From positions 96,569-160,568 of the forward strand of contig JAGTQC010000004.1 in assembly GCA_018396535.1 (NCBI GenBank): a stretch of DNA of 64,000 nt. The letters are read 5' to 3'. The notes below the pieces were generated by a model. It ran no database searches and had not been told where the DNA came from. It was given only the letters and a program-made list of their open reading frames with translations. This stretch comes from Candidatus Bathyarchaeota archaeon (GTDB taxonomy: Archaea; Thermoproteota; CALKCG01; B24; DRYS01). Shown piece after piece: positions 8,915 to 17,757 of the stretch (position 1 is its first letter; each line of letters starts with the position of its first letter). The translations under genes were made by a program, and so were the position numbers.

Positions 8915-9188
8915 TATAGATGAGCAGCTTAAAGCTAGACGTATAATCCTATACCCTATAACATCTGAGAAAGCTATGACTCTAGTAGAGAGGGAGAATA
9001 CTATAACATTCGCTGTAGGTATGAACGCATCTAAAATGGATATTAGGAAAGCTGTCGAAATACTATACAGCGTGAAGGTGGAGGATGTACGTACCATTAT
9101 AACGCATAAAGGATATAAGAAAGCGTATGTTAGACTCGCTGAGGGATACTCTGCTTCAGATCTAGCTATAAGACTCGGTATGATATAG
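8907..9188 (+). CDS. rpl23: Large-subunit ribosomal protein uL23
   Basis: The product has 93 residues. The blocks 'ILYPITSEKAMTLVERENTITFAV', in pieces, and 'KMDIRKAVEILYSVKVEDVRT' are typical of archaeal uL23. Its ATG lies inside the end of the uL4 gene. The protein sits at the tunnel exit, where signal recognition particle docks. Confidence 0.97.
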   Translation: MPSIDEQLKARRIILYPITSEKAMTLVERENTITFAVGMNASKMDIRKAVEILYSVKVEDVRTIITHKGYKKAYVRLAEGYSASDLAIRLGMI

Positions 9189-9200
9189 GAGGCTAGCGGT

Positions 9201-9905
9201 ATGGGTAGACGTATACGAGCTCAGAAGATAGGTAGGGGGTCTCCGCCGTGGAAGGCTCCCACTCATAAGAGGATAGCCCCCGTTAGATATCCTCAGCTAG
9301 ATAAGCCTATGAAAGGCTTGGTAGAGGAGCTTCTACACGAACCTGGGCGTGGTGCTCCGATAGCTAAAATAAAGCTTGAGGATGGTCGGGTATTCTACAA
9401 CGTAGCTGTCGAATCGCTTAAGGTAGGCGATATAATATACGTAGGAGGCGGAGGGTTAACTATAGGTTCGATAGCCCCTCTGAGAGATATCCCAGACGGA
9501 TCTATCGTATGTAACATAGAGTGTAGACCAGGATCTGGGGGTAATCTAGCTAGATCATCTGGAGCCTATGCTACAATCCTAAGCCATGCAGGCGGATACG
9601 TAACCCTACAGCTACCGTCGGGTAAGATGGCTGTTATACCAGAGGAGTGTAGAGCGACGATAGGTGTAGTAGCTGGTGGTGGACGTATAGAGAAGCCGTT
9701 CCTTAAAGCTGGTGTTAAGATGAAGTTGATGAGGGCTAAGGGTAGGAAGTGGCCTATAGTTAGGGGTGTAGCTATGGCTGCAGTCCACCATCCGCATGGT
9801 GGGGGGAGGCATCAAAGCGAGGGCCATCCGACTACCGTATCTAGGAATCTACCACCAGGAGCTAAGGTCGGTCATATAGCTGCTAAAAGGACTGGTAAGA
9901 AGTAG
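9201..9905 (+). CDS. rpl2: Large-subunit ribosomal protein uL2
   Basis: The product has 234 residues, normal for archaea. The conserved C-terminal 'GVAMAAVHHPHGGGRHQSEG', which contains the histidine-rich loop near the peptidyl transferase centre, is intact. Other family blocks are 'GRGAPIAKI' and 'IECRPGSGGNLARSSGAYA'. It follows uL23 by 12 bases in the same operon. Confidence 0.98.
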   Translation: MGRRIRAQKIGRGSPPWKAPTHKRIAPVRYPQLDKPMKGLVEELLHEPGRGAPIAKIKLEDGRVFYNVAVESLKVGDIIYVGGGGLTIGSIAPLRDIPDGSIVCNIECRPGSGGNLARSSGAYATILSHAGGYVTLQLPSGKMAVIPEECRATIGVVAGGGRIEKPFLKAGVKMKLMRAKGRKWPIVRGVAMAAVHHPHGGGRHQSEGHPTTVSRNLPPGAKVGHIAAKRTGKK

Positions 9906-9914
9906 GTGAGGAAA

Positions 9915-9924
9915 CCCTTATATC
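9915..9924 (+). promoter_or_regulatory. TATA box before uS19
   Basis: CCCTTATATC preceded by GAAAC lies 35-44 bases before ATG 9959. It suggests that uS19 can be transcribed apart from the upstream ribosomal genes. Confidence 0.55.
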
Positions 9925-9958
9925 TAGCTCCCACTCTAGATGGCTTTAGCGTTAAGCT

Positions 9959-10354
9959 ATGTCTCGTGAATTCGTCTACAGAGGGTATACGTGGAGTCAG
10001 ATTAGAGAAATGTCTAGCGACGAATTTATCAAGCTTCTACCATCTAGACAGAGGCGTAGTCTTACGCGAGGTCTAAAACCCGAGCAGGTGAAGCTTCTGG
10101 AGAGGATAAACCTAGCTATTAAGGGTAAGTATACTAAGCCTATAAAAACTCATTGTAGGGATATGGTGATCCTACCTAAGATGGTCGGTCTAACAATACA
10201 CGTATACGATGGACATAAATTCGTCCCGGTAACTATAACCGAGAAGATGATAGGGCACTATCTAGGTGAATTCGTACCTACCAACAAACCTGTTAAGCAT
10301 GGAGCACCGGGTGTAGGTGCTAGTAGAGGATCTATGTACGTACCACTTAAGTAG
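9959..10354 (+). CDS. rps19: Small-subunit ribosomal protein uS19
   Basis: The product has 131 residues. It shows 'EFVYRGYTW' at the start and the family core '[20 protein letters not shown]' then '[13 protein letters not shown]'. It binds 16S rRNA in the head of the small subunit. In most archaea uL22 and uS3 follow directly; here the cluster ends and nadM comes next, 61 bases on. Confidence 0.97.
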   Translation: MSREFVYRGYTWSQIREMSSDEFIKLLPSRQRRSLTRGLKPEQVKLLERINLAIKGKYTKPIKTHCRDMVILPKMVGLTIHVYDGHKFVPVTITEKMIGHYLGEFVPTNKPVKHGAPGVGASRGSMYVPLK

Positions 10355-10378
10355 ATCAGCATAATTATCCGAATGAAA

Positions 10379-10388
10379 CCTTTTTACT
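10379..10388 (+). promoter_or_regulatory. Promoter of nadM
   Basis: CCTTTTTACT preceded by GAAA lies 28-37 bases before ATG 10416, so the mRNA would have almost no leader. The match to the TATA pattern is weaker than at 7069. Confidence 0.4.
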
Positions 10389-10415
10389 CCTAGACTATAA
10401 GCATCAATCTATCTA

Positions 10416-10973
10416 ATGACTCATAGAGGATTATTCGTAGGTAGATTCCAACCACTCCATATAGGCCATCTTAGAGCTATACGGTGGATACTCGATAGAG
10501 TCGATGAGCTGATAATAGCTATAGGTAGTGCACAGTATAGTCATACACTTCAGAATCCATTCACAGCTGGTGAACGACTTGAAATGATAAGAGCATCGCT
10601 GATAGATGATGGTATAGATCTATCGAGGATAATAACGGTAACCATACCAGATATACACGTACATAGTCTATGGGTTAGACTAGTAGTCTCGCTATCCCCT
10701 AGATTCCATGTAGTATACTCTAACGAGCCTCTAACTCGTAGATTATTCGAAGAGGAGGGTTTCACAGTAGAGGATATACCATTCTTCGATAGGGAGATCT
10801 ATAGTGCTACAGAGGTTAGGAGACGTATACTCGAAGATGGTGATTGGAGGAGTCTAGTACCTGAAGCCGTAGCTAAGCTTATAGATGAATTCAAAGGTGT
10901 AGAGCGTATGAAGAATCTAGCTAGAACAGATAGGGTTGAGGAGCCTAAACCAGGGAATATGCTCGGCATATAG
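10416..10973 (+). CDS. nadM: Nicotinamide-nucleotide adenylyltransferase (archaeal NadM type)
   Basis: The product has 185 residues. The nucleotidyltransferase signature 'GRFQPLHIGHLRAI' contains the GxFxPxHxGH catalytic motif near the N-terminus, and 'YSATEVRRRI' near residue 130 corresponds to the second (I/S)xTxxR motif. The enzyme joins NMN and ATP to give NAD+. It faces the convergent gene at 10988 with a 14-base gap. Confidence 0.93.
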   Translation: MTHRGLFVGRFQPLHIGHLRAIRWILDRVDELIIAIGSAQYSHTLQNPFTAGERLEMIRASLIDDGIDLSRIITVTIPDIHVHSLWVRLVVSLSPRFHVVYSNEPLTRRLFEEEGFTVEDIPFFDREIYSATEVRRRILEDGDWRSLVPEAVAKLIDEFKGVERMKNLARTDRVEEPKPGNMLGI

Positions 10974-10987
10974 GGTAACACTCTAGA

Positions 10988-11578
10988 CTATACTGGAGGC
11001 TTAGGCATAACTATGGTAGACTCATCCGGATCTCCTAGAATCGTACATTCACCTCTCACATACATTAAACCTGTATAGGCTGCGGTGATAGCATCGAGTT
11101 CGTGAACCGTCGGATCTGGGCTATGAATTCTAAGACCTAGCTTTTCTAGACCATACCTAAGACGATACCTATCCTTCTTAGCTCTAGGTAGGCCTAAGAT
11201 ATCCTGTGCGCCACCAGGATAGACTTCTATAACCTCGAATCCAAAACCCTCGATTATAGGCTTAAGCCGCATACCCCTCTCGGTTAGCATACGCATAGCT
11301 CCAAGCGTTACTGGTAGAAATCTTATACCAGCTCTCCTAAGCATTATATCACATAACCTTAAATGCGGGCCGCTATCCTCTATGCTACCTCTACCTCTAG
11401 GTAAGCCTAGAGGTGCATCGATAGCTACAACTCTAGGCTTACATTCGGCTATAACCTTCAATATCTCATCATCAGTGTAGACTATGGATGTATAAACGTC
11501 TAGAGATGGATAGTATAGCTTAGATAAACCTGTAGGTCTTCTAGGAGATCCAGCTAGATCAAGCCCGATTACTATCAT
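10988..11578 (-). CDS. DUF429/COG2410 predicted nuclease with RNase H fold
   Basis: The product has 196 residues. It begins 'MIVIGLDLAGSPRRPTG', where the early Asp (residue 7) matches the first acidic residue of RNase H-like folds. 'RVVAIDAPLGLPRG' supplies a second Asp, and 'VHELDAITAAYTGLMY' near the C-terminus supplies a Glu/Asp pair. This is the DUF429/COG2410 pattern. The family is a predicted nuclease with no firm role that I know of. It lies 15 bases after the proteasome gene on the same strand and is probably co-transcribed with it. Confidence 0.75.
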   Translation of the reverse strand: MIVIGLDLAGSPRRPTGLSKLYYPSLDVYTSIVYTDDEILKVIAECKPRVVAIDAPLGLPRGRGSIEDSGPHLRLCDIMLRRAGIRFLPVTLGAMRMLTERGMRLKPIIEGFGFEVIEVYPGGAQDILGLPRAKKDRYRLRYGLEKLGLRIHSPDPTVHELDAITAAYTGLMYVRGECTILGDPDESTIVMPKPPV

Positions 11579-11593
11579 CCCATCAATATGAAT

Positions 11594-12199
11594 CTAGAAT
11601 AAGGGTATAAACTCCTCTCTAACATCATTCTCCGATATGAGTAGTAGGTCAACACCATCGCCGCTAGTAGCATCACGCATAGAAGCAGTCTTAACACTCC
11701 TGATAGCTAACTCTCTAGCATCTACTAAACTGATATCCCTAGTATAGCCAGATTCTATAACACCTATAGCTACCTCAGCCCCTGTTCCTAGAGCTGTATA
11801 GTTATCTGGTAAGACTACTCCAAGAGGATCTAGTACATAGAGGCTATACCCCTCCTCCCGATCATATCCGCCTACGATTATCTCTGTTAGAAGCGGGTAC
11901 ATCCTATGATAGATAAGTATATTCGATGTAAGCTTAGCAGCAGATCTAACAGTAGCTGATCTACCGAGTTCAAGCTCTAGTATCTTAACCTCAGCTCTTA
12001 TAAGATCGGCTATGGATTGCATATCTGATACCAATCCAGCACACGCAAACCCTATACGTTCAGCTATACGGAAGACCTTCTTAGCTCTACGACTCAATAT
12101 GTATCCTCCATAGCTAAGCCGCTTCTCTGAAGCTAGTACAACACCATCCCTAGCTACTATACCTACTGCCGTAGCTCCAGTGAGATACTGGAAAGCCAT
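11594..12199 (-). CDS. psmB: Proteasome beta subunit lacking the catalytic N-terminal Thr
   Basis: The product has 201 residues with the beta-subunit fold ('GVVLASEKRLSYGGYILSR', 'GFACAGLVSDMQ', 'ALGTGAEVAIGVIE', 'TSGDGVDLLLI'). Aligned on the conserved Val-Gly, the residue in place of the nucleophile Thr1 is Ala (Gly-Ala-Thr-Ala-Val-Gly, codon GCT). Glu17 and Lys33 equivalents are kept. With only 8 residues before it, no normal propeptide cleavage is expected. Sulfolobales have a similar non-catalytic beta subunit paired with an active one, so I infer a structural subunit of the 20S core whose active partner is encoded elsewhere. Confidence 0.9.
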   Translation of the reverse strand: MAFQYLTGATAVGIVARDGVVLASEKRLSYGGYILSRRAKKVFRIAERIGFACAGLVSDMQSIADLIRAEVKILELELGRSATVRSAAKLTSNILIYHRMYPLLTEIIVGGYDREEGYSLYVLDPLGVVLPDNYTALGTGAEVAIGVIESGYTRDISLVDARELAIRSVKTASMRDATSGDGVDLLLISENDVREEFIPLF

Positions 12200-12281
12200 A
12201 TTAGATCAATATTTGATTCCCCTACAGATATATATTAGGGTTTCCTAATAGTTGAGAAACGCTTATCTACTACTCCAATAC

Positions 12282-12857
12282 ATGTTTTCAGAGGATAAGT
12301 TGGTATACACCCCGGTATGCTATTTCGATCTTAAATCAGGTATACTTTGTCCTAGATGTGAGGCTAAACTTCGCAGCGGGGAGATATCCGAGCTAGATAT
12401 AGAGGTAGCTAAACTACTAGTGAATGTAGAATCTAAGTTTCCGCAATTACAGAAGGCTTCATTCATAAGAGCGGTAGATACCGGAGAGCATACGATCATA
12501 GTATTCGGGCAGGGCGATCTAGCTAGGTTGAATCCTATACTAGGCGAGTTACGTAGAGTAGTATCAGATAAGCTTGGTAAACCTGCTATCATACTCGAGA
12601 ATCAGAGCGATCCTAGAATGCTTATAGAGGATCTCCTAAGCCCGTTAAGGATAGTCGCTATGAATACTCTCTGGATACCTGATGGTACACGTGAACTCCA
12701 CATCATAGTTAGTGGCAGTAAGCGTAACCTACCAATCTCCGAGAAGATCCTGCACTCTATCGTGGAAAAGCTCTACGGTACATCGCTACGTATAACCTTC
12801 GAGCCTCCTATCGAGCAGCGTAGGGGGGTTAAGCGTAGAATCCAGAAGACTCGATAG
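12282..12857 (+). CDS. NusA-like KH-domain RNA-binding protein
   Basis: From ATG 12282 the product has 191 residues. TTG 12252 and TTG 12300 are in frame; 12300 gives an N-terminus closer to that of relatives as I remember them and fits a TATA-like 'CGCTTATCTA' at 12258. A short N-terminal part has Cys-x2-Cys (ILCPRC) plus an earlier Cys, which could bind zinc. Two KH-like units follow, the second with '[20 protein letters not shown]'. This matches archaeal proteins annotated as transcription elongation factor NusA-like. The tail is basic. A role in RNA binding is likely; a role in elongation is family annotation only. Confidence 0.75.
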   Translation: MFSEDKLVYTPVCYFDLKSGILCPRCEAKLRSGEISELDIEVAKLLVNVESKFPQLQKASFIRAVDTGEHTIIVFGQGDLARLNPILGELRRVVSDKLGKPAIILENQSDPRMLIEDLLSPLRIVAMNTLWIPDGTRELHIIVSGSKRNLPISEKILHSIVEKLYGTSLRITFEPPIEQRRGVKRRIQKTR

Positions 12858-12899
12858 CTATGCTATAATAATCTACCCCTCTATATGTTCTCCATGAAA

Positions 12900-12909
12900 C
12901 GTTTATATC
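12900..12909 (+). promoter_or_regulatory. TATA box of thermosome gene
   Basis: CGTTTATATC preceded by GAAA lies 35-44 bases before ATG 12944. It is a strong copy of the local promoter pattern and supports ATG 12944 over the upstream TTG 12932. Confidence 0.6.
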
Positions 12910-12943
12910 TAGGCTAACTATCTCCTCAACTTTGATAATAGCT

Positions 12944-14617
12944 ATGACCGCCGAAGTTATACCTGCTGTAACCGAGAGTGGGCAGCCTATACTAATACTT
13001 AAGGAGGGTACCTCTAGGGTTAGGGGTAGGGATGCGCAGGTAAATAATATAACAGCAGCTAGGATCGTAGCCGAGATGGTTAAAACATCGCTTGGACCAG
13101 CTGGTATGGATAAGATGCTCGTCGATACTCTAGGAGATGTTACGATAACAAACGATGGTGCTACGATACTAAAGGAGATGGATGTTCAGCATCCGGCTGC
13201 TAAGATGATGGTGGAGATAGCTAAAGCTACCGATAGCGAAGTAGGTGATGGTACGACTAGCGTAGTCGTACTAGCTGGTGAGCTTTTAGGTAAAGCTCTC
13301 GAATTAATAGAGCTTAACGTGCATCCATCTATAATAGTCGACGGCTATAAGAGGGCTCTCGATGAAGCTTTAAGCGTTCTAAGATCGATAGCTGTGAAAG
13401 TTGATCCTCTAGATAGAGATACGTTGATAAAGGTTGCTATGACTGCTATGGGTACTAAAGCAGTTAAGGAGGGTAGGGAGTATCTAGCTAAACTAGTCGT
13501 GGATGCTATACTACAAGTTGCTAGGAAGATCGGGGATAGATATGTAGTCGATCTAGATGATATCAAGGTTGAGAAGAAGGCTGGCGGTACCATATTCGAT
13601 ACCCAGCTTATCAAGGGTGTTGTATTGGATAAGGAGGTTGTACATGCAGGTATGCCTAAGCTTGTTAGGAATGCTAGGATAGCGTTACTAAACTGCCCCT
13701 TAGAGATAGAGAAGACGGAGTTCGATGCTAAGATCAATATAGAGACTCCTGAGCAGATGAAGGCTTTCCTAGATGAGGAGGCTAGGATGCTTAAGGATAT
13801 GGTTGATAAGATTGCTGCTACAGGTGCTAACGTAGTATTCTGTCAGAAGGGTATAGATGATATGGCTCAATACTTCCTAGCTAAGAAGGGTATACTAGCA
13901 GTAAGAAGGGTTAAGGAATCAGATATGCAGAAGCTTTCGAGAGCTACAGGAGCAAGAATAGTAACAAACATAGAAGATCTAAGAACAGAGGATCTAGGAA
14001 CAGCAGAACTAGTAGAAGAGAGGAAGATAGGAGAGGATAGATGGGTATTCGTAGAGGGCTGTGTTAACCCGAGAGCTGTATCGATATTGATAAGGGGTGG
14101 AGCAGATAAGGTTGTTGAGGAAGCTGAACGCTCTATCCACGATGCTCTATGCGTTGTTAAGGATATCGTAGAGTATCCATACCTAGTATTCGGTGGTGGA
14201 GCACCCGAGATGGAGGTTTCATTAAAGGTTAGGAAGTGGGCTGAGAAGCTCTCTGGTAGGGAGCAGCTCGCAGTCTTGAAGTTTGCTGAAGCTTTAGAGG
14301 TTATTCCATCAGCTCTAGCAGAGAACTCTGGTTTAGATGCTATAGATATTATAGTCGAGCTTAGAGCTAGGCATGAGAAGGGACAGATATGGGATGGGGT
14401 CGATGTGATTAAGGGTGGTATAGGCGATATGAAGGCGTTAGAGGTATGTGAGCCTCTCGCTGTTAAAGAGCAGGTACTTAAATCAGCTGTAGAAGCAGCT
14501 ACCTCGATACTGAGGATCGACGATGTCATAGCCGCTGGTAAGCTTAAGGAAGAGGGTAAGAAGGAGAAGAAGGAAGAGGAAGGAGAAGAGGAAAAGCCTA
14601 AGCCAGAGTTAGATTAG
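12944..14617 (+). CDS. thsA: Thermosome (group II chaperonin) subunit
   Basis: From ATG 12944 the product has 557 residues, the usual length. The ATP-binding blocks '[14 protein letters not shown]', '[12 protein letters not shown]' and '[15 protein letters not shown]' are intact, as is '[20 protein letters not shown]' near residue 390. The C-terminus is a Lys/Glu-rich tail rather than a Gly-Gly-Met repeat. The protein assembles into the double-ring folding chamber of archaea. Only one subunit gene is in this window, so the number of subunit types is unknown. Confidence 0.97.
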   Translation: MTAEVIPAVTESGQPILILKEGTSRVRGRDAQVNNITAARIVAEMVKTSLGPAGMDKMLVDTLGDVTITNDGATILKEMDVQHPAAKMMVEIAKATDSEVGDGTTSVVVLAGELLGKALELIELNVHPSIIVDGYKRALDEALSVLRSIAVKVDPLDRDTLIKVAMTAMGTKAVKEGREYLAKLVVDAILQVARKIGDRYVVDLDDIKVEKKAGGTIFDTQLIKGVVLDKEVVHAGMPKLVRNARIALLNCPLEIEKTEFDAKINIETPEQMKAFLDEEARMLKDMVDKIAATGANVVFCQKGIDDMAQYFLAKKGILAVRRVKESDMQKLSRATGARIVTNIEDLRTEDLGTAELVEERKIGEDRWVFVEGCVNPRAVSILIRGGADKVVEEAERSIHDALCVVKDIVEYPYLVFGGGAPEMEVSLKVRKWAEKLSGREQLAVLKFAEALEVIPSALAENSGLDAIDIIVELRARHEKGQIWDGVDVIKGGIGDMKALEVCEPLAVKEQVLKSAVEAATSILRIDDVIAAGKLKEEGKKEKKEEEGEEEKPKPELD

Positions 14618-14680
14618 CTCCGCTATCATCCACTCTCTAAATCATAACCTAATTCTCAAACTCTAAATACCCCATCTACA

Positions 14681-14690
14681 GTTTTTATTC
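14681..14690 (+). terminator. T-rich stretch after thermosome gene
   Basis: GTTTTTATTC lies about 65 bases after the thermosome stop with no strong hairpin before it. T-runs of this kind are how archaeal RNA polymerase terminates. The call is weak. Confidence 0.3.
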
Positions 14691-14738
14691 TCTCCCCACT
14701 TATCCACAATCTATTCTAGGTATACATACGAATAACCT

Positions 14739-14748
14739 GTTTATATCC
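14739..14748 (+). promoter_or_regulatory. TATA box of POR operon
   Basis: TGTTTATATC preceded by AACC lies 52-61 bases before ATG 14800. A clear ribosome-binding site GGGAGGAG at 14786-14793 follows, 6 bases before the start. Confidence 0.6.
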
Positions 14749-14799
14749 TAGGAGCTTACACCTTAGATTACGTAAGTCTCTCAGAGGGAGGAGTACTCT

Positions 14800-15354
14800 A
14801 TGCTTGAATTCAGATGGCATGGTAGAGCTGGGCAGGGTATAATAACTGCTATAAGGATTCTAGCATCTTCAGCTATAATCGAAGGGAAGTATGTACAAGC
14901 ATTCCCACAGTTCGGTCCTGAACGTATAGGTGCCCCCATCGTAGGGTATTGTAGGATATCTGATACACCGATAACTATCCATGGACCGATAGAGTCACCC
15001 GATGTTGTCGCAGTACTAGATCCTACGATAATAGGTTTAGTAGATGTAGTAGAGGGGTTGAAGCCAGATGGTATAGTCGTCGTTAATAGTAGAGAGGATC
15101 CTAGACAGCTTGCTGTGAAGCTTGGGGTAGCTAGAGTGTATACGGTAGATGCTACAGGTATATGCTTGGATGTTATGGGTTCAGGTAGAGCTGTGAATAT
15201 GGCTGTCATGGCTGCTGTAACTAAGATTACCGGTGTAGTTTCACGTGAATCGCTAGTTAGAGTTCTATCTGAAAGGTTTACGGGTAGGGTTTTGGATATG
15301 AACTTGAAGGTATTGGATAGAAGCTTCACAGAGGTGAAGGGTGTTGAAGCTTAA
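14800..15354 (+). CDS. porG: Pyruvate:ferredoxin oxidoreductase gamma subunit
   Basis: The product has 184 residues and begins with the family hallmark 'LEFRWHGRAGQGIITA'. 'FGPERIGAPIVGYCRIS' and 'GSGRAVNMAVMAAVTKITG' are further conserved blocks. It forms the oxidoreductase with the delta, alpha and beta subunits encoded directly downstream in the order gamma-delta-alpha-beta, as in hyperthermophilic archaea. The complex converts pyruvate and CoA to acetyl-CoA, CO2 and reduced ferredoxin. Confidence 0.95.
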   Translation: MLEFRWHGRAGQGIITAIRILASSAIIEGKYVQAFPQFGPERIGAPIVGYCRISDTPITIHGPIESPDVVAVLDPTIIGLVDVVEGLKPDGIVVVNSREDPRQLAVKLGVARVYTVDATGICLDVMGSGRAVNMAVMAAVTKITGVVSRESLVRVLSERFTGRVLDMNLKVLDRSFTEVKGVEA

Positions 15355-15625
15355 GGGGTGGCGTGAAATACCTATAGGAGGTATACTACTAGAACCCGGA
15401 TCTGCGGCTGAGTATAGAACTGGGGATTGGAGGTTATTCAGACCAATCATAGACTGTTCGAAGTGTATAAAGTGTCTGCTATGCTGGATCTATTGTCCTG
15501 AACCAGCTATAGTGAGGAGGGATGATGATAGTGTAGAGGTAGATTACTATCATTGTAAAGGATGTGGTATATGTGCATCTGAATGCCCCGTCAAGGCTAT
15601 ATCTATGGTTGAAGAGGTGAGGTAG
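15341..15625 (+). CDS. porD: Pyruvate:ferredoxin oxidoreductase delta subunit (two [4Fe-4S])
   Basis: The product has 94 residues, from GTG 15341 or TTG 15344, overlapping the gamma gene. Two ferredoxin motifs are complete: 'CIKCLLCWIYCP' and 'CKGCGICASECP'. An extra Cys stands three residues before the first motif. The subunit carries electrons from the catalytic subunits to external ferredoxin. Confidence 0.95.
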   Translation: MLKLKGWREIPIGGILLEPGSAAEYRTGDWRLFRPIIDCSKCIKCLLCWIYCPEPAIVRRDDDSVEVDYYHCKGCGICASECPVKAISMVEEVR

Positions 15626-16813
15626 ATGGCTGCATGGATTGCTGGACGAGTACTAGCTATGAATGGTAATGAAGTTGTAGCATACGCTGTTAAACAATGT
15701 GGTGTAGATATCGTCGCAGCATACCCTATAACGCCTCAGACCATTATAGTAGAAGCGTTCAGCAGGTATGTAGCTGATGGGCTTGTAGATACAAGCTTCA
15801 TATGCGTCGAATCTGAGCATTCAGCTATGTCTGCTTGTATAGGTGCAAGCCTTATGGGTGCTAGAGTCTTCACAGCTACATCGAGCCAGGGGTTAGCCTT
15901 AATGCATGAAGCTCTATACGCAGCTTCAGGTCTTAGATGTCCTATAGTTATGGTTGTAGTTAACAGAGCTTTATCAGCTCCGATAAATATACACTGCGAC
16001 CACTCTGATATGATGGGTTCCAGGGATTGCGGATGGATCCAGATATTCACGGAAAACGTTCAAGAAGCATACGATTTTACTATACAAGCTTTCAGGATAG
16101 CTGAGCATCCAGATGTACTATTACCAGTCGCCGTGAATCTAGATGGTTTCACTATATCCCACTGCGTAGAGAATTTCGTATCGCTAACAGATGAGGAGGC
16201 TTTAAGCTTTGTAGGACCTAAACGTAACCCGGTCTACTGGCTTAACCCTGATAAACCTATAACCGTAGGTGCTCTAACCCTACCAGACTACTACTATGAG
16301 GTTAAGAGACAGCAAGTTGAAGCTATGGATAATGCCTACAGGGTCTTCCTAGATACGGTTAAAGCATTTAGAGATCTGACAGGTAGAGCATATAGCCCGG
16401 TCGAAGTATGGGGTAGCGACTACGCTGATGTAGCTGTAATGGTTTTAGGTAGTACAGTAGGGTTGATGAGAAGTATAGCATATAGATATGGTGGTAGGGT
16501 TAAAGTAGTATTTCCGAGATTATTCAGACCGTTTCCATCTAAGGATATCAGGGCTATCCTAGAGGATGTTAAGGTCGTAGCTGTTATGGATAGATCCATA
16601 GCCTTTGGAGCCCCGCTCAACCCGCTAGCTTCTACTATAGCTTCAACTATCATCTTAGAGGGTTTGGATACTAAGCTCGTAAACTTCGTCTACGGGTTAG
16701 GTGGTAGAGATTTGAAGGTTTCAGAAGCAGAGTATATAATCGAGTATGCGTTGAAAGCATGCGAAACAGGTGTTATAGATAAGCCTATACAATTCATAGG
16801 GGTGAGAGAATAG
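15626..16813 (+). CDS. porA: Pyruvate:ferredoxin oxidoreductase alpha subunit
   Basis: The product has 395 residues. 'GNEVVAYAVKQCGVDIVAAYPITPQT' (pyrimidine-binding domain, quoted in overlapping parts) and 'CVESEHSAMSACIGASLMGA' with 'TSSQGLALMHEALY' are the usual alpha-subunit blocks. It abuts porD with no gap. The C-terminal domain 'VVAVMDRSIAFGAPLNPL' is complete. Confidence 0.95.
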   Translation: MAAWIAGRVLAMNGNEVVAYAVKQCGVDIVAAYPITPQTIIVEAFSRYVADGLVDTSFICVESEHSAMSACIGASLMGARVFTATSSQGLALMHEALYAASGLRCPIVMVVVNRALSAPINIHCDHSDMMGSRDCGWIQIFTENVQEAYDFTIQAFRIAEHPDVLLPVAVNLDGFTISHCVENFVSLTDEEALSFVGPKRNPVYWLNPDKPITVGALTLPDYYYEVKRQQVEAMDNAYRVFLDTVKAFRDLTGRAYSPVEVWGSDYADVAVMVLGSTVGLMRSIAYRYGGRVKVVFPRLFRPFPSKDIRAILEDVKVVAVMDRSIAFGAPLNPLASTIASTIILEGLDTKLVNFVYGLGGRDLKVSEAEYIIEYALKACETGVIDKPIQFIGVRE

Positions 16814-16815
16814 AT

Positions 16816-17745
16816 ATGTCCATACCCATAAAAGCTATAACTAGGGAAGAGTATCTAAGTCCAGGTCACCGTCTATGTGCAGGCTGCGGATCGGCTTTAG
16901 CTATAAGACTAGCTTTAAAAGCTATTAGAGGACCTACGGTCGTAGCTCAAGCTACAGGATGTGTCGAGGTATCTACGACGATATACCCGCAGACAGCTTG
17001 GAGAATCCCCTGGGCTCACATACTATTCGAGAATGCTGCAGCCGTAGCTTCAGGCATCGTCGAAGCTGTGAAAGCGTTGAGGAAGAAGGATATCTTAGAT
17101 AAGGATATAGATGTCATAGCTATAGCAGGTGATGGCGGTACGTTCGATATAGGTATACAAGCCCTATCGGGTGCTCTAGAGAGGGGCCACGACTTCGTAT
17201 ACCTATGCTACGATAACGAAGCATACATGAATACTGGTATACAGAGATCTGGGGCTACTCCAAGGGGGGCTTCTACTACTACATCGCCTGCCGGTAGGGT
17301 TATACCTGGTAAGAGGGAGGTTAAGAAGGATCTTATAGGTATAGCTGTAGCTCATGGAATACCGTATGCAGCTACAGCTTCTATAGCCTATCCAGGTGAC
17401 TATATAGCTAAGGTTAGGAAGGCTATAGAAGTAGATGGGCCTGCTGTAATACACGTCCTAGCTCCATGCCCATTAGGATGGGGTAGCGAACCCTCGAATA
17501 CGATTAAACTAGCTAGATTAGCCGTTCAGACGAGGGTATTCCCGATATATGAGGTCATAGATGGACGTTACAAGCTTAATGTTAAAGTAGCTAAGCCTAC
17601 ACCGGTTGAGGAATACCTTAAGCTTCAGAGGAGGTTCGAACACTTGTTTAGACCGGAGTTCAAGGATGAATTAGAGGAGATTAAGCGGATAATCGATGAA
17701 CGCTGGAATAGGCTGCTAGAGTTATGCGGTGAAAAACCTGCTTAA
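16816..17745 (+). CDS. porB: Pyruvate:ferredoxin oxidoreductase beta subunit (TPP-binding)
   Basis: The product has 309 residues. Cys residues in 'GHRLCAGCGSALAIR' plus a later Cys bind one [4Fe-4S]. 'GDGGTFDIGIQALSGALE' is the thiamine-diphosphate motif (GDG...), followed by 'NEAYMNTGIQRSGATP' and 'TSPAGRVIPGK', which are typical of PorB rather than of the 2-ketoisovalerate enzyme. It starts 3 bases after porA and ends the POR part of the operon. Confidence 0.95.
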   Translation: MSIPIKAITREEYLSPGHRLCAGCGSALAIRLALKAIRGPTVVAQATGCVEVSTTIYPQTAWRIPWAHILFENAAAVASGIVEAVKALRKKDILDKDIDVIAIAGDGGTFDIGIQALSGALERGHDFVYLCYDNEAYMNTGIQRSGATPRGASTTTSPAGRVIPGKREVKKDLIGIAVAHGIPYAATASIAYPGDYIAKVRKAIEVDGPAVIHVLAPCPLGWGSEPSNTIKLARLAVQTRVFPIYEVIDGRYKLNVKVAKPTPVEEYLKLQRRFEHLFRPEFKDELEEIKRIIDERWNRLLELCGEKPA

Positions 17746-17757
17746 CCTCAAAAATTG

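Noticed and set aside
12227..12236. A symmetric TATATAT box shared by psmB and the NusA-like gene as a bidirectional promoter
   Set aside because: It fits psmB well, but the plus-strand gene has a better matching box (GAAACGCTTATC) at about 12254-12265, so one shared box is not needed.
13345..14529. Two long antisense frames within the thermosome gene
   Set aside because: Shadows of a highly conserved chaperonin gene; no start signals and no recognisable domains.
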